The notes beneath the pieces are model-generated. The model was given only the letters and a program-made list of their open reading frames with translations, was not told the origin of the DNA and ran no database searches. Positions 1-7,226 of a DNA stretch of 7,226 bases are shown here, in pieces (within the stretch, counting starts at the first letter, position 1; each line of letters opens with the position of its first letter). The DNA is from Bacteroidales bacterium UBA2764 (GTDB lineage: Bacteria; Bacteroidota; Bacteroidia; Bacteroidales; Paludibacteraceae): contig DEIW01000159.1 in assembly GCA_002352705.1 (NCBI GenBank), forward strand, positions 1-7,226, in the 5' to 3' direction. The position numbers were made by a program, and so were the translations under genes.

Positions 1-365
1 GTATCGGAGCCGCCACAGCACGCATGATCCTATCTGCTTTCACAGCGGAAGAGTTGCGTATGCTGATCGCCACGGGTAACGCCAAAGCGATGTCGAAAGT
101 GAAAGGTCTTGGTACAAAGACTGCGCAACGTATCATCGTGGACCTCAAGGACAAGGCCATCAAACTGGATTTAGGCGGCGATCCGACGGAGATACCGATG
201 TTAGATGTAGAGGCAGACAGCGGCGTAAAAGCAGAGGCCGTGAGTGCCCTGACGATGCTTGGTTTTGCAGCAGCAGCAAGCGGCAAAGCGGTAGACAAGA
301 TACTGAAAGGCGATCCTACGATGAAAGTAGAGGCGGTCATCCGCGAAGCCTTGAAAATGCTATAA
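1..365 (+). CDS. ruvA: Holliday junction branch migration complex subunit RuvA (3' part, 5' end outside window)
   Basis: RuvA binds four-way DNA junctions as a tetramer and loads the RuvB helicase for branch migration in recombination and repair. The reading frame is already open at the left edge (first full codon at 3, 120 codons, stop TAA 363-365). An internal ATG at 24 is not the real start, because the residues before it (IGAATAR) belong to the first helix-hairpin-helix. The second helix-hairpin-helix is KGLGTKTAQRIIVDLKDK, closely matching the RuvA family signature. A flexible acidic linker (about residues 60-75 of the visible part) leads to the C-terminal three-helix domain that contacts RuvB, with the typical EAVSALTMLGF start and VIREALKML end. 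RuvA is usually about 190-200 aa, so some 70-80 N-terminal residues (the OB-fold domain) lie upstream. No damage is seen. It lies 45 nt upstream of sprA on the same strand, so co-transcription is possible. Confidence 0.96.
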   Translation, partial: IGAATARMILSAFTAEELRMLIATGNAKAMSKVKGLGTKTAQRIIVDLKDKAIKLDLGGDPTEIPMLDVEADSGVKAEAVSALTMLGFAAAASGKAVDKILKGDPTMKVEAVIREALKML

Positions 366-410
366 CATTTACCATTTGGTTATTTACCATTTAGCCATTT
401 ATTTCTGACA
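366..410 (+). repeat. AT-rich ruvA-sprA gap with imperfect 15-nt repeat
   Basis: The 45-nt gap is about 29% G+C, far below the flanking genes. It contains two adjacent 15-nt units, 367-381 and 382-396, sharing the first 11 bases (ATTTACCATTT), followed by a degenerate third unit beginning ATTTATTT at 397. There is no inverted repeat that could form a terminator, and no Shine-Dalgarno-like GGAGG before the sprA start. AT-rich, SD-less leaders are usual in Bacteroidota. The absence of a terminator is compatible with read-through from ruvA. Confidence 0.6.
375..407 (+). promoter_or_regulatory. Weak candidate Bacteroidota-type promoter for sprA
   Basis: Bacteroidota housekeeping promoters have a -33 TTTG and a -7 TAnnTTTG element. 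Here TTTG occurs at 375-378 and TATTTCTG (one mismatch to TAnnTTTG) at 400-407, with 21 nt between them, which is within the usual range. If used, transcription would begin almost at the TTG start codon and give a nearly leaderless mRNA. Matches of this quality are common by chance in AT-rich DNA, so this is a weak candidate only. Read-through from the ruvA promoter is an equally good explanation. Confidence 0.2.
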
Positions 411-488
411 TTGAAGAGAACAATACAACACATATTATTGGTTAGTCTGTTGCTGTGGTTGCCCCTTAGCGCCACAGGTCTTTCTGCG
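411..488 (+). other. Signal peptide coding region of SprA
   Basis: Codons 1-26 encode a basic start (MKR), a hydrophobic stretch rich in Leu, Ile and Val (about residues 8-19), and a polar end finishing in LSA before Gln27. The small residue at -1 fits signal peptidase I. There is no lipobox cysteine, so this is not a lipoprotein. This agrees with SprA being exported through Sec before insertion into the outer membrane. Confidence 0.85.
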
Positions 489-1010
489 CAGAAAACGGAG
501 AGGTCCAAGCCGAAGACACTGAAGGAGCTTGTAGCCGAGGAGAAAGCGCGTAAAGAGGCAGAGAAGGCCGCCCGCGAAGAAGAGAGAAGAGCGGCAGAGG
601 AAGAGAAAGCGCGTAAAGAGGCAGAGAAAGCCGAACGCGAGGCAGCCCGCAAAGCCCGTGCGGAAAAGCTCAAAGCCGGCGAGGAACTGACTCCTGAAGA
701 GGCAGCGGATTTTGTAACGGAAACGGACAGCAGTTACTGGGCTCCGACACAGGTCAGACAGATAGGAGCACAGAACTACGGCGAGTTGACGATGCCCAAA
801 TCCTCTATGGACCTGAACGATCCGGAGAATATAACCACGACCGTGGAATACCAGCCGGAGACGGGTACTTATGTCATCCGCACCAAAATAGGCGACACGG
901 ATATCACGACGCCCTACATGCTGACTCAGGACGAATACAACCAATACGCCGAGCGGCAGATTATGCACCAGTTACTGGCAACAGAAAATCGGCGAGGTAG
1001 AGCACAATAA
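411..1010 (+). CDS. sprA: SprA/Sov N-terminal fragment: signal peptide, charged helix, start of SprA domain (frameshifted)
   Basis: As written, this frame gives a 199-aa product, but it is the beginning of sprA cut off by a frame break near 972. The TTG at 411 is chosen as start because it is followed at once by a basic N-terminus and a hydrophobic core. No in-frame ATG precedes the signal peptide, and the next in-frame ATG (792) would remove it. Residues 1-26 are a Sec signal peptide with likely cleavage after LSA, residue 26. Residues about 33-92 are an Ala/Glu/Lys/Arg-rich helix containing a 21-residue tandem duplication. Residues about 128-187 are conserved SprA sequence: MDLNDPENI, then VEYQPETGTYVIRTKIGD, then the LTQDEYNQY segment. 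The last 12 residues, from 188 on (LLATENRRGRAQ), are out-of-frame translation and not SprA-like. The piece alone would be an exported periplasmic peptide without a channel. Confidence 0.85.
   Translation: MKRTIQHILLVSLLLWLPLSATGLSAQKTERSKPKTLKELVAEEKARKEAEKAAREEERRAAEEEKARKEAEKAEREAARKARAEKLKAGEELTPEEAADFVTETDSSYWAPTQVRQIGAQNYGELTMPKSSMDLNDPENITTTVEYQPETGTYVIRTKIGDTDITTPYMLTQDEYNQYAERQIMHQLLATENRRGRAQ
537..662 (+). repeat. 63-bp in-frame tandem duplication in the charged helix of SprA
   Basis: Two adjacent 63-bp units, 537-599 and 600-662, each encode 21 residues beginning EEKARKEAEKA. They share about 15 of 21 residues. At DNA level 26 bases are identical (540-565 against 603-628), and the second halves have diverged. 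The unit length is a whole number of codons and equals three heptads, so gain or loss of a unit would keep both the frame and the helix register. The segment is a probable single helix or coiled coil in the periplasm, just after the signal peptide. Its function is unknown. Confidence 0.8.
972..973 (+). other. Single-base frame break in sprA (extra T)
   Basis: Upstream, the SprA-like frame has codons starting at positions divisible by 3, ending with HQ at 966-971. Downstream, the SprA-like sequence is one base later, beginning YWQQKIGEVEH at 973. Removing one T of the TT at 972-973 joins them as IMHQ-YWQQKIGEVEH. Both frames are open between 925 and 1007, so the stops alone only place the event in that interval; the protein similarity places it at about 972. 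No slippery sequence is evident: neither CAG nor TTA in the P site would re-pair well after a +1 shift. A sequencing or assembly error, or a recent mutation, is therefore more likely than programmed frameshifting. Confidence 0.85.
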
Positions 1011-4000
1011 CGAGCGTAAGTTTGACATTACCGATATGAAATTCAATATCGGACCTGCAGACAAAGTGTTCGGTCCCGGTGGTGTACAACTGAAGATGCA
1101 AGGAAGTGCGGAATTACTCTTCGGCTTCAAGCATCAGCATATCTCCAATCCGTCTCTGACGCCGCGTGCCCGCAACAATAACATCTTCGATTTTGACGAG
1201 AAGATCCAAGCCAGCGTGCAGGGTAAGGTCGGTACTCGCCTCAATTTCAACCTCAGCTACAATACCGAAGCTTCGTTCTCCTTTGACCAGCAGAACCTCA
1301 AACTGAACTACAAAGGCGAAGAGGACGATATTATCCAAAGTATCGAAGCCGGTAATGTGACCATGGATTTACCGAGTTCGCTGATTCGCGGCAGCAAGGC
1401 GCTGTTCGGTATCAAGACAAACCTGAAGTTCGGGAAGCTGAAGATTCAGGCGTTAATCAGCCAGCAGAACAGCGAGGCACAATCGGTGAGCAGTCAAGGC
1501 GGCGCCCAGATGTCCCGGTTTGATATCGCGGGCGACAACTATGACGAGAACCGTCACTTCTTCCTGAGCCACTTCTTCCGTGACAATTTCGAGAAGGCGA
1601 TGTCCAGCGTGCCCTATGTCTCCAGCGGCGTAGCCATCAACAAGATAGAAGTTTGGATCACCAACAAACGCGGCACATATGACCAAGCCCGTAATATTGT
1701 TGCTTTCTCAGATTTAGGAGAGACGAGCCAACACACGCTGTTGAACTGGGGTGCAGACCAGCGCAACGCTCCGGACAACAAGACCAACAGCCTGTACAAC
1801 GATATTCAGGGCACAGGCTTCCGCGAGATAGACCAGACGAGCACCGTCTTAGGAGGGTTGAACGGCATGGAAGGCGGTATTGATTTCGAGAAAATCGAAT
1901 CTGCGCGATTGCTGAACAGCAGCGAATATACGCTGAACAGTGCGTTGGGATACATCTCCCTGAAAGCGGCGTTGAACCAAGACGAGGTGTTAGCGGTAGC
2001 CTATGAATATACCTACAACGGCCAAGTTTACCAAGTGGGAGAGTTCTCCACCGACGGAAGCGAAGAGTTACGCGCCCCAAATGCGTTAGCCCTGAAGATG
2101 CTGAAATCAAGCGCCAACGCTCCGACCAGCAAGGGCCGAGGCACATGGGACTTAATGATGAAGAACATCTATTCGTTAGGTGCTACCAGTATCAATTCCG
2201 ACAAGTTTGAGCTCTATGTGATGTACCGAAACGATTCCGTGGGAACGGATATGCAATACCTGACCGAAGGTTCCGTGAACGGCAAGCAACTGATTCGAGT
2301 ATTGAATCTGGACCGTTTGGATCAAAAACACAATGTATCGCCGGATGGTCGTTTCGACTTCCTCGAAGGAATCACAATCATGTCCGCATCGGGTAAAATT
2401 ATCTTCCCGGTATTGGAGCCTTTCGGCAGTTATTTAGCCAAACAGTTAGGCGGCGAGGGTACACCTCTTGCCAAGAAATACTGTTTCCCCGAGTTATACG
2501 ACTCTACATTAGTAGTAGCTCAGGAGATGAGCGAGAAGAACAAATTCCGTCTGACGGGTAAATACAAAGGCACAAACAGCAGTGAGATACGCTTAGGTGC
2601 GATGAATGTGCCACGCGGTTCCGTGACGGTAACAGCCGGCGGTGCGACCCTTATCGAGAACGTCGATTACACCGTGGACTACACGATGGGAACGGTGACG
2701 ATTCTTAACACCTCGATTCTGGAGTCCGGAACCAACGTAGATGTCAAACTGGAAAACCAGAGCACTTTCTCCATGCAGCGCAAGAGCCTCTTCGGCGCCC
2801 ATTTGGAGTATGAGTTCAACAAAGACCTTGTCTTAGGCGGAACGATTATGCACTTACGCGAGCGTCCTCTGACGACCAAAGTGAATATGGGTTCCGAGCC
2901 GTTAGCCAACACTATCTGGGGTATCAACGGAAGTTGGAAAACCGAACTGCAATGGTTGACCAATGCGATAGACAAGATCCCATGGATCACAGCGACCGCT
3001 CCTTCTACATTCCAGATTAACGCCGAGTTTGCACATCTCATCCCGGGTCACACACGGGACGTAGGGGCTACAGGAACAGCGTATATTGATGATTTCGAGA
3101 GTACCACGACAAATATCGACGTACACTATCCGAACTATTGGTTCTTAGCCTCCACCCCGAAGAAAATCATTGATGCGGGAGGAATAAACCTGACCAAAGA
3201 CACCGCGGCCTACAACAAAGACCGCGCCCATCTGGCATGGTATGCCGTAGACCCTATTTTCGGTTACCCGCAGACGAACACTCCGGATCATATCCGTAAT
3301 GATTTAGCAGCTCTGAGCGACCACCGTACACGTATTGTCTATCAAGACGAGATTTATCCGAACCGCCAGGAGGCAAGTAACGTAGATACCAAATTAGCCG
3401 TATTGAACTTAGCCTACTATCCCGAAGAACGCGGACAATATAATATCTCCGCGAGCGAGATAGACGCAGACGGAAAACTGACCGACCCCGAGAAACGCTG
3501 GGGCGGTATGATGCGCAGGTTAGAGACTACTGATTTCGAGAAAGCAAATATCGAATATATCCAGTTCTGGTTGATGGATCCGGCGCTGACCAACCCCGAC
3601 CATCCTACCGATTACAACGGAACACTCTATATCAACTTAGGTGACGTCAGCGAAGATATTTTAAGGGACGGTAAGAAATCTTTTGAGAACGGAATGCCGG
3701 TTTCCGATGCCGATGAAGGCCGTGTAGCCTCCACCTTCTGGGGACGTGTCCCCCGGACGACGAGTACCGTGACCGCATTCAGTAACGAAGCGGGTTCCCG
3801 AGAGAGGCAAGATATCGGTTTGGACGGTTTGAACGATGACCAAGAGCGTACATGGCCAGCCTACCAAGCTTATACAGAGGCTCTACGTTCAAAAGTGAAC
3901 GCGGATGTTTTAAGCCGTTGGTCACGGGATCTTTTCTCCCCTCTCAATGACCCCGCCGGAGATAACTTCCATTTTTACCGCGGAACAGATTTTGACGAGC

Positions 4001-7000
4001 AGCAAGTCTCCATTCTGGACCGTTACAAACACTACAACGGTACCCAAGGCAACTCTCCCGCCACGGAGCAACAGACAGAGAGTTACGGAACAGCCGCCAC
4101 TCTCACGCCGGACGTGGAGGATATCAATCTGGATAACACCTTGAACGAGTATGAGAAATACTACGAATACAAGATTTCTCTTGCCCCACATATGATGGAA
4201 GTGGGTCGTCAGCATATCACAGAGAAGAAAGTACGCAAAGTGACGCTGCGTAACGGCGAGACGGTAGATGTAACCTGGTATCAGTTCAAGATACCTCTCC
4301 GCGGCGACAGTGCCACCATGCAGCGCGTAGGCTCCATCCGCAACTGGAAATCCATCCGTTTCATGCGTATGTACATGACCGGATTCAAACACGAGACGTT
4401 CCTGCGTTTCGCAACGATGGACCTGGTGCGCGGCGAATGGCGTCAATACACACGTGACTTAGCCCCTGTTGGAACGCCTGATACCCAGAGCGGTTCCATC
4501 GACGTACAGACAGTGAATATCGAGGAAAACAGTACGCGTACGCCCATCAACTACGTACTTCCTCCCGGTGTAAGCCGCCAGACAGACCCGGGTCAAGCCC
4601 AACTTATCGCACAAAACGAGCAAGCGATGGTACTCCGCGTAACGAATCTGTCCCCTCATGACGCACGCGCCATGTACAAAAACACCGTATATGACATGCG
4701 CCAATACAAAAACCTGCAGATGTTCGTACATGCCGAGCAGTTGAGTGATTTAGACCCGAATCTCAAAGATGACGACCTGACCTGTTTCATCCGTCTGGGT
4801 AGCGATTTGCGGAACAACTATTACGAATATGAGATTCCGTTGAAACTGACCCAACCGGGCCTATACAATAATGATTCGGAGTCCGACCGGGCTATTGTAT
4901 GGCCGGATGTGAACATGTTCAACTTCCCGCTCTCCGTCTTCACCAATGCGAAGACAGCCCGCAACAAAGCACGTCGGGCAGGAAACGAAGGTGTAGGCAA
5001 CACCACACCGTATATTACCTATGACGATGCAAACGACAAGCCGCAGAACAAAATTACGGTATTAGGAAACCCGACACTGGAAGAGGTATCCACTATCATG
5101 ATCGGTGTTCGTAATAACAGCCAGCATCAGGCGAGTGGTGAGATATGGGTGAATGAACTACGCCTAAGCCAGTTCAACGAACAAGGCGGTGTGGCTGCAA
5201 TGGCTAATGCATCACTGGCATTAAGCGATATCGCACAAGTGAACGTAGCCGGACATCTGGAGACCGCAGGATACGGATCCATCGAATCAAATGTGATGGA
5301 CCGTAACTTGGATAATTTCTACCAGATATCCGTGAGTGCAGCACTCGAAGCCGGACGATTATTCCCCGAAAAGGCAAAGATTCAGATGCCACTATACATA
5401 TCTTACAGCAAAGAGGTTATCAGTCCGGATTACGACCCGTTAGACACCGATGTCAAGTTGAGCGAGAGCCTGAATACTTACAACACCAAGGAGGAACGCG
5501 ACTCCATTAAAAAGATGACCAACACGGTACATGAGTCCACATCTTTCTCCGTAAGCAACCTGAAAGTAGATATCCACTCGAAGAAGAAGGATATGTTCTA
5601 TGATCCCGCCAACTTCTCTATTTCCGCCTCGTATAACAAACAATCCGAGCACTCGCCGGAGTTGGAGACCAACTACTCTACCGACCATAAAGGTTCATTC
5701 CAATATGCCTATAATTTCAACCCGAAACCTTGGGAGCCTTTCAGCAAAGTAGAGAAAGTACAGAAAGTCAAAATACTGAAGGAAATGAATTTCTACTACC
5801 TGCCACAGTCATGGGGATTCAACACGAATATGCACCGTACCTTCAGTCATATGAAGATGCGCGATTTAGCCGGTAGCGCAGGTTCAAACATGGATTTGAC
5901 CTTCAGCAAAGACTTCACATGGGATCGTAACGTAGATATCAAATACGACCTGACAAAGAACATGAAGTTCAGTTTCCAGTCGTCTTTCAACGCCATCATC
6001 GACGAAGGAAAATATACGCCGGAAATACTGAAAAACAGTTATTTCGATGCAGAATTCAACCACGACAAATACGAGGCCTGGAAGGATACAATCCAACGCT
6101 CATTAGGCCGTTTCGGCAAGCCTTACTCATATCAACAGATTTTCACCGCCAGCTGGAATGTACCGCTCAACAGAATTCCGTACTTGGATGCTTTGTCCCT
6201 GAACGGGTCTTATAACGCGAACTACAACTGGACTCGTACAGCCTCCACTACCTCCGGAACGGATTTGGGTAATACAGTAAGCTCTCAACAGACATGGCAA
6301 GTAGACGGAAGTATCAATTTCGAGACATGGTACGGCAAATCCAAATATTGGAAACAGATGACCCAGCGTTACGGCGGACGTAACAACCGACGGAACTTCA
6401 GACCCAAGACCTACACTCAGACGGTAGCATTGAAGAAAGGCGAGGCCATTGAAGTCACCCACCGTCTAAACAGCGAGATGCTGAATGTGAGCGTTTCGGA
6501 TTCTACAGGCAAGACCATCCCCGTCTCTTTCCGTCCAGCGGGCAACACCAAGATCAGCATCACTCCTAAAGCTGATTGCGCAAACGCTACAATCACTGTA
6601 ACCACTCGCGATCCGAACCAGCGTACTCCGCTACAAGTGACAGGCGATATGTTCGCATACTTAGGTACGATGTTCCGGCGTCTGCAGGTGACTTACCGCG
6701 AGACCAACTCCATGACCATTCCCGGATTTATGCCTGAGGCAGGATTTATGGGTCAACGCAGATCAGACGGAGCCTACGCTCCCGGATTCGATTTCGCCTT
6801 CGGATTTATACCGAATGACATGATGGAGCGCGTACAGAGACATCATTGGATTTCAGGTGATACGAGTGTGGTACAACCGGCCATCCGTGCGCATACGTCC
6901 GATCTTGACATCAAACTGACGATGGAGCCCTTACCCGGCTTTAAGATCCAGTTGAGCGGCAAACGTTACATGGCGCAATCCACCTCGATCATCTATAGCT

Positions 7001-7226
7001 ATGGCAGTCCTCAGGAAACGATGACGGGTTCATTCAACATCACTCAAGTAGCTATCGGAACCATCTTCAGCCGTGTAGGCAAACAGGAGGAGAATTTCGC
7101 CAATAGCGCTTTTGACCGTTTCTTGGCAAACCGCGAGATTGTAAGTGAGCGTGTTCAGAACCAGTACGCCGGCACCACCCTTCCCGATGCAGGATTCCTA
7201 AGCGGGACACCGATAGCGGGCAAGAA
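973..7226 (+). CDS. sprA: Type IX secretion system outer-membrane translocon SprA/Sov, main body (5' frameshifted, 3' end outside window)
   Basis: SprA (Sov in Porphyromonas) is the giant outer-membrane beta-barrel that forms the protein-conducting channel of the type IX secretion system. It exports proteins with a C-terminal sorting domain. I translated 2084 codons without a stop; with the upstream part the protein has 2271 visible residues. In joined numbering, about 224-425 is the first conserved SprA block, including SLTPRARNNNIFDFDEKIQA, the DFDE/QGKVGTRLNFNLSYNT region, GNVTMDLPSSLIRGSKALFG and INKIEVWITNK. About 817-898 holds RERPLTTKVNMGSEPLANT, AHLIPG and AYIDDFES. About 1028-1055 holds KRWGGMMRRLETTDFE and IEYIQFW. 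About 1370-1445 holds NYVLPPGV and YDMRQYKNLQMFVHAE. About 1577-1630 holds EIWVNELRLSQFNEQGG. The rest is alternating beta-strand sequence. If the frame break is real, the first usable start is ATG 1036, which would lack a signal peptide. Usual family length is about 2400-2500 aa, so only the C-terminal strands are missing. Confidence 0.95.
6415..6624 (+). other. Beta-rich soluble insert within the SprA barrel region
   Basis: Joined residues about 2002-2071 do not look like membrane strands. A basic, Asn/Arg-rich segment (RYGGRNNRRNFRPK) just before it leads into a short all-beta module: KKGEAIEVTHRL, then LNVSVSDSTGKTIPVSF, then TKISITPKADC, then ATITVTTRDP. Barrel-like sequence resumes at LQVTGDMFAYLGTMFRRLQVTY. 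The pattern resembles a small immunoglobulin-like loop domain. I believe Bacteroidales SprA proteins carry a related loop here, so this is probably a family trait. It holds one of the few cysteines in the visible protein. Confidence 0.45.

Noticed and set aside
366..410. Rho-independent terminator after ruvA
   Set aside because: The gap has direct repeats but no GC-rich inverted repeat followed by a T run.
435..968. 177-aa open frame on the minus strand
   Set aside because: It lies entirely opposite the sprA 5' region, and its product is a Cys/Leu/Phe-rich antisense translation of the charged helix. It has no recognisable domain, while the + strand gives a signal peptide and conserved SprA sequence.
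960..1010. Programmed ribosomal frameshift in sprA
   Set aside because: There is no slippery heptamer, no in-frame slow codon or stop at the shift point, and no obvious downstream stem-loop. The known family does not use frameshifting, so an indel error or mutation is preferred.
1658..2146. 162-aa minus-strand open frame
   Set aside because: It is antisense to a continuous, conserved SprA coding region. The composition is Arg/Cys/Ser-rich and resembles no known family.
3947..4144. 65-aa plus-strand open frame inside sprA
   Set aside because: It overlaps the intact SprA frame completely and shows no independent start signal or conserved motif.
3922..4446. 174-aa minus-strand open frame
   Set aside because: It is the reverse-complement shadow of sprA codons. 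Several such long shadows occur along the gene because its codon use lacks TTA, CTA and TCA in the relevant phase.
1..7226. Mobile element, CRISPR, RNA gene or novel defence-type system
   Set aside because: No transposase, inverted terminal repeats, spaced repeat array or tRNA-like structure was seen. Almost all of the window is explained by ruvA and sprA coding sequence.

Overview
The window is an ordinary chromosomal stretch from a Bacteroidota bacterium, most likely order Bacteroidales. The evidence is the gene content (ruvA followed by the giant type IX secretion translocon gene sprA/sov), the absence of a Shine-Dalgarno sequence, and an AT-rich leader in an otherwise roughly balanced-GC region. 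The genus cannot be fixed from the sequence. Everything readable is on the + strand.

Layout: (1) positions 1-365 hold the 3' part of ruvA, covering the helix-hairpin-helix DNA-binding domain and the RuvB-binding C-terminal domain. (2) Positions 366-410 are a 45-nt AT-rich gap made of an imperfect 15-nt repeat. (3) From 411 to the window edge runs one very large gene, sprA, starting at a TTG codon and still open at 7226. It encodes a signal peptide, a charged Ala/Glu/Lys/Arg helical segment with a 21-residue tandem duplication, the conserved SprA N-terminal region, and then about 2000 residues of beta-rich outer-membrane barrel. By comparison with known SprA lengths (about 2400-2500 aa), roughly 100-250 residues are missing beyond the edge.

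The main anomaly is a single-base frame break in sprA near position 972. The first 187 codons, with the secretion signal, are in one frame, which reaches a stop at 1008-1010. The remaining 2084 codons are in another frame, open from 925 to the edge with no further stop. Removing one T at 972/973 gives a continuous protein of 2271 visible residues. Because the long downstream part is undamaged, this is either a sequencing or assembly error or a very recent inactivating mutation. Without it, annotation would show a 199-aa 'hypothetical protein' and a leaderless SprA fragment.

RuvA acts in the cytoplasm in Holliday-junction branch migration, and SprA acts in the outer membrane as the type IX protein-conducting channel. 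They are neighbours but have no known functional link. I found no RNA gene, mobile element, CRISPR array or terminator, and nothing that looks like an undescribed system.
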